From Knufia peltigerae (taxonomy: Eukaryota > Ascomycota > Eurotiomycetes > Chaetothyriales > Trichomeriaceae): a stretch of 64,000 nucleotides of DNA. Of the stretch, positions 17,779-25,647 are shown one piece after another. A model generated the notes under the pieces. The model made no database searches and had not been told where the DNA came from. It was given only the letters and a program-made list of their open reading frames with translations. Every line of letters starts with the position of its first letter. Within the stretch, counting starts at the first letter, position 1. A program made the position numbers and the translations under genes. The stretch is taken from assembly GCA_030247855.1 (NCBI GenBank), contig JAPDRN010000057.1:1-64000 (forward strand). Direction: 5' to 3'.

Positions 17779-17880
17779 GGCGGGGTGGTGTCGGGTTGCG
17801 GGGTGTCCGCGCCATGGATGGCGCGGCCAAGTCTACAAGGACGTACTTGCGGCGTCCCCGCCACCCGACACCACCCCGCC
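17779..17880 (-). repeat. Long inverted-repeat element, copy 2 (opposite orientation)
   Basis: Two 25-bp arms match at 24 positions. Read on the minus strand, its centre aligns with that of copy 1, including tacgtccttgtag and ttggccg followed by a small palindrome of different sequence. The arms differ in sequence from copy 1, but the layout is the same. Confidence 0.82.
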
Positions 17881-17903
17881 AACCCACGGATAGCTCGCTT
17901 TTT

Positions 17904-17927
17904 ACGTTGACGTTGACGTTGACGTTG
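17904..17927 (+). repeat. Hexanucleotide tandem repeat, 4 copies
   Basis: acgttg is repeated four times without interruption, immediately followed by a GTAG-type palindrome at 17926-17949. Confidence 0.85.
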
Positions 17928-17957
17928 CCGGCCAGCGGCCAGCACTACCACCGGGGG

Positions 17958-17978
17958 TGCAGGGCCGCAGGCCCTGCA
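17958..17978 (-). terminator. Hairpin downstream of the ABC exporter genes
   Basis: tgcagggcc-gca-ggccctgca is a perfect 9-bp stem lying 9 bp past the permease stop codon. No T-run follows, so it may act as a transcript-end stabiliser. Confidence 0.5.
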
Positions 17979-17986
17979 GAACATCC

Positions 17987-18787
17987 TCAGCTGCGCATGC
18001 CTACGCCACGCTTCAGCAACCACAGCGCCAGCGCCGTCAGCACCACCACGAAACCGATCATCAGCGCATACGCCACCACCACCGGCACGTCGCTGCTGCC
18101 CAGCAGGCCATAGCGGAACGCGTTGACCATGTAGAAGATCGGGTTCGCGTGCGTGGCCGCTTCCGCCCATGGCGGCAGCAGCTTCACCGAATAGAACACG
18201 CCGCCCAGGTAGGTCAGCGGGGTCAGGATGAAGGTCGGCACGATCGCAACGTCGTCGAACTTCTTCGCATACACCGCGTTGATGAAGCCGGCCAGCGAGA
18301 AGATCGTCGCGCCCAGGATCACTGTGGTCAAGGTCACCAGCGGATGCGGAATGCGCACCGGGGTGAAGAACATCGCGATGATCAGCACGATCACGCCGAC
18401 CATCAGGCCGCGCAGCACTGCACCGGCCACGTAGCCCCACAGGATTACCCAGTTCGGCATCGGGCTGACCAGCAGCTCTTCCACGTGGCGGCCGAACTTG
18501 GCGCCGAAGAACGACGAACTGATGTTGCCGTAACTGTTCTGGATCACGCTCATCATCACCAGGCCCGGCACGATGAACTGCATGTAGGTGTAGCCGCCCA
18601 TGTCGCCCACGCGCGAACCGATCAGGCCGCCGAAGATCAGGAAGTACAGGGTCATGGTGATCGCCGGCGGCACCAGGGTCTGGCCCCAGATGCGCATGAT
18701 GCGGGCGACTTCGCGGCGCACGATGGTCATCAGTGCGATGCGGTTGCGCTGGCCGTCGGTCAGGACCGGGGTCGGGGTGCTGCTCAT
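17987..18787 (-). CDS. ABC-2 type exporter permease, YadH-like
   Basis: A 266-residue inner-membrane permease with six hydrophobic segments and the ABC-2 signature region around TYLGGVFYSVKLLPPWAEAATHANP. Similar to E. coli YadH and NodJ-type permeases. Its ATG overlaps the stop of the ATPase gene by 4 bp (ATGA), so the two are translationally coupled and form one exporter. The exported substrate is unknown. Confidence 0.92.
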   Translation of the reverse strand: MSSTPTPVLTDGQRNRIALMTIVRREVARIMRIWGQTLVPPAITMTLYFLIFGGLIGSRVGDMGGYTYMQFIVPGLVMMSVIQNSYGNISSSFFGAKFGRHVEELLVSPMPNWVILWGYVAGAVLRGLMVGVIVLIIAMFFTPVRIPHPLVTLTTVILGATIFSLAGFINAVYAKKFDDVAIVPTFILTPLTYLGGVFYSVKLLPPWAEAATHANPIFYMVNAFRYGLLGSSDVPVVVAYALMIGFVVVLTALALWLLKRGVGMRS

Positions 18788-19752
18788 GCGGACGTCTCCT
18801 GGTTGCCGGTGAGGCGCACGAACAGTTCCTCCAGGCGGTTGCTCTTGGTACGCATCGAACGCACGCGGATGCCCGCTGCGTTCAGTGCCTCGAACACGCG
18901 GTTCAGATCCATCGCGCGCGGCATGTCGATGTCCAGCGTATGACTGTCGGTGGCGATCAGGGCCGCACCCTCGATCACCGGCAGCTGCGCGGGCAGGGCG
19001 CCGTCGATGTCCAGCAGGAAGCCTTCCACATCAAGCTTGGCCAGCAGCTCGCGCATCGGGCCCTGGGTGACGATCTGGCCATGGTCGATGATGGCCAGGT
19101 TGCGGCACAGGTGCTCGGCTTCTTCCAGGTAGTGGGTGGTCAGGATGATCGTGGTGCCGGCGGCGTTGATCTCCTTCAGCACCCGCCACATGTCGCGGCG
19201 GATTTCGATGTCCACGCCGGCGGTCGGTTCGTCCAGGATCAGCAGGCGCGGCCGGGTCATCATCGCGCGGGCGATCATCAGCCGGCGCTTCATGCCACCG
19301 GACAGGGTGCGGCTCATCACCTGCGCTTTCTCCCACAGGTGGGCGCGCTTGAGTTCGACCTCGGCCATCTGCTCGGCTTCCGCGCGCGGCACGCCGTAGA
19401 AACCGGCGTAGTTCACCAGGATGTCGAAGGGCTTTTCGAACAGGTTGAAGTTGATTTCCTGCGGCACCAGCCCGATCAGGCGCATGGTGGCGCTGCGGTT
19501 GCGCACCAGGTCGCTGCCGAACACGTCCACCTGGCCCTCGCTGAGGTTGACCAGGGAGCTGATGATGCCGATCAGGGTGGACTTGCCGGCGCCGTTCGGG
19601 CCCAGCAGGGCGAAGAAGTCGCCCGGGGCCACTTCCAGCGAGACCCCTTTCAGGGCCTGGGTGCCGTTGTCATAGGTTTTACGCAGGTCGCGCACGCGCA
19701 GGGCGGGCGCCGTATCGTTCTGGGAAGCCAAGCTCGAAGCCTTCGCGCCCAT
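18784..19752 (-). CDS. ABC exporter ATP-binding protein, YadG-like
   Basis: A 322-residue ATPase with Walker A GPNGAGKST near residue 53, the LSGGMKRR signature, Walker B LLILDEPTAGVD and the switch histidine in ILTTHYLEEAE. A C-terminal extension of about 80 residues is typical of the YadG/CcmA group. ATG 19752 is 84 bp from the divergent ferredoxin reductase start. It forms an exporter with the overlapping permease. Confidence 0.93.
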   Translation of the reverse strand: MGAKASSLASQNDTAPALRVRDLRKTYDNGTQALKGVSLEVAPGDFFALLGPNGAGKSTLIGIISSLVNLSEGQVDVFGSDLVRNRSATMRLIGLVPQEINFNLFEKPFDILVNYAGFYGVPRAEAEQMAEVELKRAHLWEKAQVMSRTLSGGMKRRLMIARAMMTRPRLLILDEPTAGVDIEIRRDMWRVLKEINAAGTTIILTTHYLEEAEHLCRNLAIIDHGQIVTQGPMRELLAKLDVEGFLLDIDGALPAQLPVIEGAALIATDSHTLDIDMPRAMDLNRVFEALNAAGIRVRSMRTKSNRLEELFVRLTGNQETSA

Positions 19753-19836
19753 GGGCTGGCGCTGGAGAGGGGCGGGGAAGGTCTATTATAGAAGACCCCG
19801 AGGGCTTGCCCCGGCTACACACTGTCCCGAAAAGTC

Positions 19837-20586
19837 GTGCCTGTCCAATTCCCCATCAAACTGGTCGACCGCCGCATGCTGGCGCCCTCCATCGGCCATT
19901 ACCAGTTCGTGCGTGACGACGGCCAGCCGCTGGATTTCCAGCCCGGCCAGTTCATCCAGGTCCATTTCAGCTACGCCGATGGCACCGAAACCAAGCGCAG
20001 CTATTCGCTGGCGACCATCCACGACCACGCGCTGGGGCCAGGCGAGGCGGTGGATATCGCGGTCAGCTTCGTACCCGGTGGCGCCGCCACGGCGCTGTTC
20101 GAGGCGCTGGACATCGGCGGCCAGGTCAGCGCGTCCGGTCCCTACGGTCGGTTCTGCCTGAACCCGGGCGACCACAACGGCCGCTACCTGCTGATCGCCA
20201 CCGGTACCGGCGTCACCCCGTACCGCTCGATGCTGCCGTTGCTGGCAACGGCGATGGCCGAGCGCGGCGTGCAGGTGGTGCTGCTGCAGGGCGCACGCAG
20301 CCCGGGCGAGCTGCTGTACAGCGACGATTTCTACAGCTTCGCCGAAAAGTACCCGAACTTCCGTTATGTGCCTTGCCTGTCGCGGGAACTGCCGGCCGAG
20401 CCGCACCCGGACGTGCACCATGGCTACGTGCAGCAGGCCTTGGCGGAATTCACGCCGGACCCGGCCACCGACATCGCCTACCTGTGCGGCAACCCGGACA
20501 TGGTCGACGCCTGCGCCGAAGCGCTGAAGGCGGCGGGCCTGGGTAATCCGCAGATCCGCCGCGAGAAGTACGTCAGCAGCAAGTAG
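19837..20586 (+). CDS. fpr: Ferredoxin-NADP reductase
   Basis: A 249-residue flavoprotein. The FAD domain carries KRSYSLAT (the RxYS motif) and GGAATALFEALDIGGQVSASGP. The NADP domain carries LLIATGTGVTPYRSML and YLCGNPDMVDAC, and the chain ends in EKYVSSK. It likely supplies electrons between NADPH and ferredoxin or flavodoxin for redox defence and Fe-S metabolism. The start is GTG 19837, as no ATG in frame gives a better N-terminus. A tattat box at 19783-19788 could be its -10 element. Confidence 0.9.
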   Translation: MPVQFPIKLVDRRMLAPSIGHYQFVRDDGQPLDFQPGQFIQVHFSYADGTETKRSYSLATIHDHALGPGEAVDIAVSFVPGGAATALFEALDIGGQVSASGPYGRFCLNPGDHNGRYLLIATGTGVTPYRSMLPLLATAMAERGVQVVLLQGARSPGELLYSDDFYSFAEKYPNFRYVPCLSRELPAEPHPDVHHGYVQQALAEFTPDPATDIAYLCGNPDMVDACAEALKAAGLGNPQIRREKYVSSK

Positions 20587-20593
20587 GCCGAAG

Positions 20594-20656
20594 GGTAGTG
20601 CCGGCCGCTGGCCGGCAATCCCACGAACCCGGGTAGTGCCGTCCGCTGGCCAGCAA
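20594..20656 (+). repeat. Two GTAG palindromes in tandem
   Basis: Copies at 20594-20616 and 20632-20654 are in the same orientation. The second has two point changes in the stem (ccgtccgctggccagc). Confidence 0.85.
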
Positions 20657-20697
20657 CCCCAGCCGAGGCGGCCCTTCACCGCCCCCGCGACCATGCC

Positions 20698-21867
20698 TCA
20701 GTACGGCACCCAGGCATCGCGCCAGGCCGGACCCACCCCCGGCCGGTACGCCTCGGCATCGACGTTGCACCACGCGCCTTCCGGGAACGGGCGGCAGGCG
20801 TACAGCTTGCCGTCGCTGCTCTTCACCACGGTCTGCCCGGGTACGTAGCTGCCGATACCGGCCGGATACACATGGTCGAAATCACCGCCGGGTGACGGCG
20901 TACCCGGGTCTGGCACCTTGGTGTCCAGCTGGAAGCGGTTGCCGTCCTTCAGGTACACGCGGTTGTCGGTGGCCGAGGCGGTGGGCGTGATCGCGCCGTT
21001 GTTGAGCACGCCCACGCGCGCGTGCTGGGCGGTGGCGTTGACCTTGCGGGCCAGCGCCAACGGCCACTGCGCCGGCGTGGTCTGGCCTGCGGCCAAGGTG
21101 GCTTCCACGCGTTCCACGTCGTTGCCGTTGGCATTGAACACACGCAGCGCCAGGGTGGTGCCCACCGGCAGCTCGGTACGTGCAGTCACCGGCCCGGCAT
21201 CCTGCCACTGCGGCACCGGCGTGGTACCACCGCCGCCATCAAAGCGCACGTCCATGCAGGTATAGAACGCTTCGGTCGAATCGGCGCGCTGCCAGGTGTT
21301 GTAGATCACATGCTGGCCGCTGCGCTGCGGCAGCGTGCACTGCAGCTTGTAGGTGCCATCGGCCGACAGCGGCGTATTGCCCAGCGAGCAGAATTCCTGC
21401 AGGTCGGCCCAGCGAAGCGGGCTGCCCGGCTGCCAGCCGGCGCGGGTGACGAAGAACTTCCAGTCACGCGTGGCATGCGGGGCGGTGGCCTTGAACACGA
21501 AGGTGAACTTGCCGTTCGCATCGGGCTGGATGGGCGTGGTCTGCCAGTCACTGCGATCCAGGTCCAGGCCGCGGAACGTCGGGTTGTTGCCGCTGCACAG
21601 CTTGCCGTCGGGCACAACGGCTTGGTGGTTGCCGTTGGCGTTGGCCTGGTTGATGCCGTTCCAGTCGTAGAACGCCTGCGAGCCGGCCACTGCCTTGGCG
21701 GCCGCGCAAGCCGGGTTGGTGGGGTTTTCCGGGTTGCCCTGGAAGCAGGCATAGACCCGGCTGACCGGGGTGATCATCGTGCCGTGTGCGGCCGCGTTGC
21801 CGGCAACGCCAACACCGGCGCCAGCGAAGACGGTAGCCAACAGCAATGGGGTGTATCGCAGAGACAT
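20698..21867 (-). CDS. Secreted AA10 lytic polysaccharide monooxygenase with a C-terminal chitin-binding-like module
   Basis: A 389-residue exported copper enzyme. The signal peptide ends at GNAAA so that His28 (HGTMITPVSR) becomes the first residue, as the copper histidine brace requires. The second copper histidine is His131 in the family motif TAPHATRDWKFF. A middle domain follows, then an aromatic/Cys module (about 330-389, GIGSYVPGQTVV and GAWCNVDAEAYRPG) like CBM5/12-type chitin binders. It probably oxidises chitin, working with chitinases. ATG 21867 was chosen since it alone gives a proper signal peptide. A 12-bp palindrome lies at 21964-21975. Confidence 0.92.
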   Translation of the reverse strand: MSLRYTPLLLATVFAGAGVGVAGNAAAHGTMITPVSRVYACFQGNPENPTNPACAAAKAVAGSQAFYDWNGINQANANGNHQAVVPDGKLCSGNNPTFRGLDLDRSDWQTTPIQPDANGKFTFVFKATAPHATRDWKFFVTRAGWQPGSPLRWADLQEFCSLGNTPLSADGTYKLQCTLPQRSGQHVIYNTWQRADSTEAFYTCMDVRFDGGGGTTPVPQWQDAGPVTARTELPVGTTLALRVFNANGNDVERVEATLAAGQTTPAQWPLALARKVNATAQHARVGVLNNGAITPTASATDNRVYLKDGNRFQLDTKVPDPGTPSPGGDFDHVYPAGIGSYVPGQTVVKSSDGKLYACRPFPEGAWCNVDAEAYRPGVGPAWRDAWVPY

Positions 21868-21963
21868 GGCGCATCCTTGTGGTCGTCGAAGAGAGCGGTG
21901 ACCGCAGCACCTGCGCTGTGTCGCGCGACGGACGATGAGCGGTACCGCCGCGAGTATCGAGCT

Positions 21964-21975
21964 GCTGTGCACAGC
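21964..21975. promoter_or_regulatory. 12-bp palindrome upstream of the monooxygenase gene
   Basis: gctgtgcacagc is a perfect palindrome about 100 bp upstream of the monooxygenase start. It could be an operator. No regulator is encoded next to it. Confidence 0.3.
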
Positions 21976-22011
21976 GCGAAACCACGTCAACGCCGATCCG
22001 TGACTACGTGT

Positions 22012-22036
22012 GTGAAGCCCTTCCCGCAGGCTTCAC
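22012..22036 (-). terminator. Hairpin after the DUF1203 gene
   Basis: gtgaagcc/ggcttcac arms with a 9-nt loop, about 70 bp past the DUF1203 stop. No clear T-run. Confidence 0.4.
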
Positions 22037-22103
22037 GCCACACTGAACGAATGCGTTGGTGGTCACGCCTGCAGCGCGGCAACGATCACGTTCGCGCGCA
22101 CCG

Positions 22104-22589
22104 TCATGACCGTTGATTGCCGACCCGATCCACCTGGCACGAAAAGCATCCATGCCCTGCGTTGTGCAGTTGCACGAAGGCGACCGTTGTATCGGCGAAC
22201 AGCCGGTCCAGGTGCGCGGCAACCTCGGTGCCCTGGCAGACCAGGCCGCTCAGCATGAAGTCCGCGCTGTCATAGGCGCGCACTGACATCAGCCGACGGT
22301 GCACGTAGGCAGGTACCACGCCTGCCGGCAGCACGCAGCGGGTGGCACCGCGCTGCACGAAGATCGGGCCCGAGGCGCGGTATGGCGAATGCGTGGCCAG
22401 GTGTGTGTAGGGCAGCAGAAGCAGTTCCGCACCCGCAGGCGCGTCGGTCAGGCTGACCCTGCAGGGGTAGCCACCACTGTCGCCTGCGCGTCGCCGCACG
22501 ATTCCCCGTGCGGCGAGGGCGTCGTCGCTGGATCCGAAAAGCGCTTCGAACGGCTGGTGGTCGATGCCACTGAGGTACCACGAATGCAT
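22104..22589 (-). CDS. DUF1203 family protein
   Basis: A 161-residue protein matching the DUF1203 layout: a C-terminal-rich pattern with GGYPCRVSLTDAPAGAELLLLPYTH, SPYRASGPIFVQRG and a late VQLHNAGHGCFSCQVDR. No signal peptide. Function unknown for the family. ATG 22589 (MHSWYLSGID) is the natural start. The longer frame runs over the promoter and the facing GGDEF remnant. Confidence 0.85.
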   Translation of the reverse strand: MHSWYLSGIDHQPFEALFGSSDDALAARGIVRRRAGDSGGYPCRVSLTDAPAGAELLLLPYTHLATHSPYRASGPIFVQRGATRCVLPAGVVPAYVHRRLMSVRAYDSADFMLSGLVCQGTEVAAHLDRLFADTTVAFVQLHNAGHGCFSCQVDRVGNQRS

Positions 22590-22734
22590 GGAGTGTCTCC
22601 CGGTTTTCCGCGCATTCTGTCGGCGCGACGGGCCGCCTGCTCGCCATTTTCCGCCACCGGATTCGATGGGGCGCCTGGCCGCGCCTGTTCCGGCGCAGGC
22701 CAGGCAGTCGGGAGGCCGCAACCTGGTCGAACGC

Positions 22735-23291
22735 ATGCTGGTGGAACTGCGCCGGGCTGTAGGCATCGATGGTCTTACCGGTCTGCTCGATCGCAGCGCG
22801 GTGCTGGCTGATGGGCTGCTGCAGCAGGAGCAGGGACGCCGGCACGGTACGCCGCTGGCGGTGCTGTTGCTGGATGTGGATCATTTCAAACAGGTCAACG
22901 ATCGCTGGGGCCACCTGGCGGATGACCAGGTGCTGCAACATTCAACCGGGGTGCTGCAGCGCTGCGCGATCGGCCGCGTGCATCTGCTCAGTCGCTACTG
23001 GGGGCGAGGAGTTCCTGTTGCTGCTGCCGGGGAGCAGCGTTAGCGAGGACGGTGCTGTCCGACGCAATCCACCACCGGCTGCAGCAGCGTCCGGCCATGC
23101 TCGACACCGGAGCGGTGGCGGTGACCGCCAGCAGCGGGCTGGTGCTGGACGATGGCCGGACCGATCTTTCCGGCCTGATCGCGCTGGCCGACACGGCTCT
23201 TTACCGGGCCAAGGCCGAGGGCCGCAACCGCCTGGTGGCGGTGCCGACGCAGGCCCAGGGCATCCGCCTGTCGCCGCCAGCGCCCGGCGCG
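22735..23291 (+). pseudogene. Frameshifted GGDEF (diguanylate cyclase) gene remnant
   Basis: A single GGDEF domain is spread over three reading frames. The first frame carries DGLTGLLDR and LAVLLLDVDHFKQVNDRWGH, the second carries the active-site GGEEFLLLLPG, and the third carries the end ALADTALYRAKAEGRNRL. Each shift is equivalent to one extra base, near 22999 (just before the GGEEF codons) and near 23050. No sensory domain precedes it. It is either a decayed gene or a victim of two sequencing errors. As given, no functional cyclase can be made. Confidence 0.8.
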
Positions 23292-23377
23292 TGTAAGTTG
23301 GGTCACATCTGTTTGGTCACATCTGCCGCGGCACACCGTCGTGGTGGGCAGGAACATTCCCAGGGGAATCACGCACG

Positions 23378-24904
23378 ATGCAACGACACCATTTCGCGCG
23401 GGCCGGGTTGCTGGTCAGCATGCTGATTGCCGGCTGCAGCGCACCGCCGCAGGCAGGCACCAACGGTGCAGGCGATACGCCCAGCCGCCGCTACGGCCAG
23501 ATCGATTTCCGCCCCTGTACGCTGGCCACTGAAGGCGCCAGCGCGAACGTCGAGGCGCAGTGCGCCACGTTCCAGGTGCCGGAAGACCGGAGCAGGCCGG
23601 ATGGCCGCAGGATCGACCTGCGCGTGGCCTGGCTGGAGGCCGGCAACAGCGGTTCCGGCCTGCCAGACCCGGTGTTCTTCCTGGCCGGCGGCCCCGGCCA
23701 AGCGGCCAGCGAGGTGGCCGTCATCGTCGATACGGCACTGCGCCAGGTGCGCAAGCAGCGCGACATCTTCCTGATCGACCAGCGCGGCACCGGCGGCTCC
23801 AATCCGCTCAGCTGCCTGGGCGCAGACGGCAAGGAGCTGCTGATGGATGAAGACGCTGCGCCCAGCGAAGCGCTGCTGCGCGAGTACGCCGAGCGCTGCG
23901 CTGCGTCGCTGAAGGGCCGTGCCGACCCGCGTTTCTATACCACCGCCGAGGCCATCGCCGATCTGGACGCGGTACGCCAGGCGCTCGGCGCCGATACGCT
24001 CAACCTGGTGGGTGGCTCGTATGGCACCCGCGTTGCCCAGCGCTACGCGGCCACTTATCCGCAGCACACCCGCAGCATCGTGATCGATGGCGTGGTACCG
24101 AACGATCTGGTGGTAGGCGGTGATTTCGCCAGTACCTTCGACAACGCGATCACCCTGCAGTCCGAGCAGTGCCGCAAGGACGCTGTCTGCAGCAAGCGCT
24201 TTCCGGTGGACACCCGTGCGCAGCTGCGCAGCGTGGTGGAAACCCTGCGCCGCGCACCGGTCACGGTCGACTACCGCGACCCGGGCACCAACGCACCGCA
24301 GCAGGACGTGCTGACCCCGGACAGCGTGGTCGGCCTGGCCTTCGCCTTCTCCTACGTGCCGCAGTGCTCCTCGCTGCTGCCGCTGGTGCTGGATGAAGCC
24401 GCACAGGGCCGCTATGCACCGCTGGCGTCGCTGGCGCGCGGCGCCACCCGCAGCATGGATTTCCAGATCAACCGCGGCATGCAGTGGTCGGTGATCTGCA
24501 GCGAAGACGCTCCGCGCTATCAGGCGCCGGTCGAAAGCAGCGACAGCCTGGTCGGCCCGGAAGTGGCGCGCGCGTTCTTCGCCGCCTGTCCGGTGTGGCC
24601 GCACCAACCGGCTGCGGCGGCTGCGGCAGTGCCGCTGCACAGCGACCTGCCGGTGCTGCTGCTGTCCGGCGAGCTGGACCCGGTGACGCCGCCGCGTTAC
24701 GCCGAACAGGTGCTCAAGGGCCTGCCGAAGGGACGCGCGCTGGTTGCCCGCGGCCAAGGCCATGGCACCCTCACCGCCGGCTGCATGCCACGCCTGCTCG
24801 GCCAGTTCATCGACACCACCGATGCCAAGGCGCTGGATGCCAGCTGCCTGGACACGCTGAGCTACGTGCCGGCGTTCACCTCGTTCAACGGATGGGCCCC
24901 ATGA
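23378..24904 (+). CDS. Lipoprotein alpha/beta hydrolase, tripeptidyl-aminopeptidase-like
   Basis: A 508-residue serine hydrolase with a lipobox LIAGC at Cys20, so it is probably lipid-anchored in the envelope. The oxyanion segment FFLAGGPGQ, the nucleophile GGSYGT (Ser214), the acid in LLSGELDPVTPPRY and the His in RGQGHGT match the proline-iminopeptidase/TAP family with a TAP-like C-terminal domain. It has several cysteines that could pair in the periplasm. Its stop overlaps the start of the ABC ATPase gene (ATGA), so it is co-translated with an exporter. Confidence 0.9.
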   Translation: MQRHHFARAGLLVSMLIAGCSAPPQAGTNGAGDTPSRRYGQIDFRPCTLATEGASANVEAQCATFQVPEDRSRPDGRRIDLRVAWLEAGNSGSGLPDPVFFLAGGPGQAASEVAVIVDTALRQVRKQRDIFLIDQRGTGGSNPLSCLGADGKELLMDEDAAPSEALLREYAERCAASLKGRADPRFYTTAEAIADLDAVRQALGADTLNLVGGSYGTRVAQRYAATYPQHTRSIVIDGVVPNDLVVGGDFASTFDNAITLQSEQCRKDAVCSKRFPVDTRAQLRSVVETLRRAPVTVDYRDPGTNAPQQDVLTPDSVVGLAFAFSYVPQCSSLLPLVLDEAAQGRYAPLASLARGATRSMDFQINRGMQWSVICSEDAPRYQAPVESSDSLVGPEVARAFFAACPVWPHQPAAAAAAVPLHSDLPVLLLSGELDPVTPPRYAEQVLKGLPKGRALVARGQGHGTLTAGCMPRLLGQFIDTTDAKALDASCLDTLSYVPAFTSFNGWAP

Positions 24905-25647
24905 TCGTCGCCGACAACCTGCACAAGGCCTTCAATACCCGCACCGGTCGCATCCAGGCGGTGGCCGATGTCGGCTTCCGCGCCGAGGATGGCCGCATCA
25001 CCGGACTGCTCGGGCCGAACGGCGCCGGCAAGACCACCACCATGCGCATGCTGTACACGCTGATGACGCCGGATGAAGGCAGCATCACCGTCGATGGCAT
25101 CGATGCCGCCCGCAATCCGGTGGAAGTACGTCGCCATCTTGGCGTGCTGCCCGATGCGCGTGGCGTCTACAAGCGGCTGACCGCGCGCGAGAACATCGCT
25201 TACTTCGGCGAGCTGCATGGCCTGTCCGCGTCGCGCATCCGCGAACGCATCGAAGTGCTGTCGCATGCGCTGGACATGGCCGACATCCTCGACCGCCAGA
25301 CCGATGGCTTCTCGCAGGGCCAGCGCACCAAGACCGCCATTGCCCGCGCGCTGGTGCACGACCCGCGCAACGTGATCCTCGACGAACCCACCAACGGCCT
25401 GGACGTGATGACCACCCGCGCACTTCGCCGCTTCCTGCTGGGCCTGCGCGAGGAGGGGCGCTGCGTGATCCTGTCCAGCCACATCATGCAGGAGGTCGGT
25501 GCGTTGTGTGACCACATCGTGATCATCGCCAAGGGCACGGTGATGGCCGCCGGCAGTGCCGATGAACTGCGCACGCAGTCCGGCGAGCCCAACCTGGAGG
25601 ATGCGTTCGTGAAACTGATCGGCAGCGAAGAGGGCCTGCACGCATGA
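24901..25647 (+). CDS. natA: ABC transporter ATPase, NatA-like
   Basis: A 248-residue ATPase with Walker A GPNGAGKTTT, a signature FSQGQRTK in place of LSGGQ (as in the NatA group), Walker B NVILDEPTNGLD and the switch His in ILSSHIMQEV. The start overlaps the preceding lipoprotein gene by 4 bp and the end overlaps the permease gene by 4 bp. NatAB of Bacillus exports sodium. The symbol reflects family resemblance, not proven substrate. Confidence 0.88.
   Translation: MIVADNLHKAFNTRTGRIQAVADVGFRAEDGRITGLLGPNGAGKTTTMRMLYTLMTPDEGSITVDGIDAARNPVEVRRHLGVLPDARGVYKRLTARENIAYFGELHGLSASRIRERIEVLSHALDMADILDRQTDGFSQGQRTKTAIARALVHDPRNVILDEPTNGLDVMTTRALRRFLLGLREEGRCVILSSHIMQEVGALCDHIVIIAKGTVMAAGSADELRTQSGEPNLEDAFVKLIGSEEGLHA

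Larger units (their letters stand above)
17310..17986. other. Gene-free region of repeats
   Basis: No credible gene is present. The region contains two long inverted-repeat elements (17411-17516 and 17779-17880), three GTAG palindromes between them, a 4-copy hexamer tandem repeat, a further palindrome and a GC-rich hairpin just beyond the ABC permease stop codon. Open frames here are by-products of the repeats. Confidence 0.8.

Noticed and set aside
17310..17986. Insertion sequence or MITE flanked by the two long inverted repeats
   Set aside because: The two elements are separate hairpins, not terminal repeats of one element. There is no transposase frame, and I could not see target duplications.
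22564..22734. N-terminal part of the GGDEF frame as a real sensor domain
   Set aside because: It has Pro/Arg-rich biased composition and overlaps the start and upstream region of the DUF1203 gene on the other strand.
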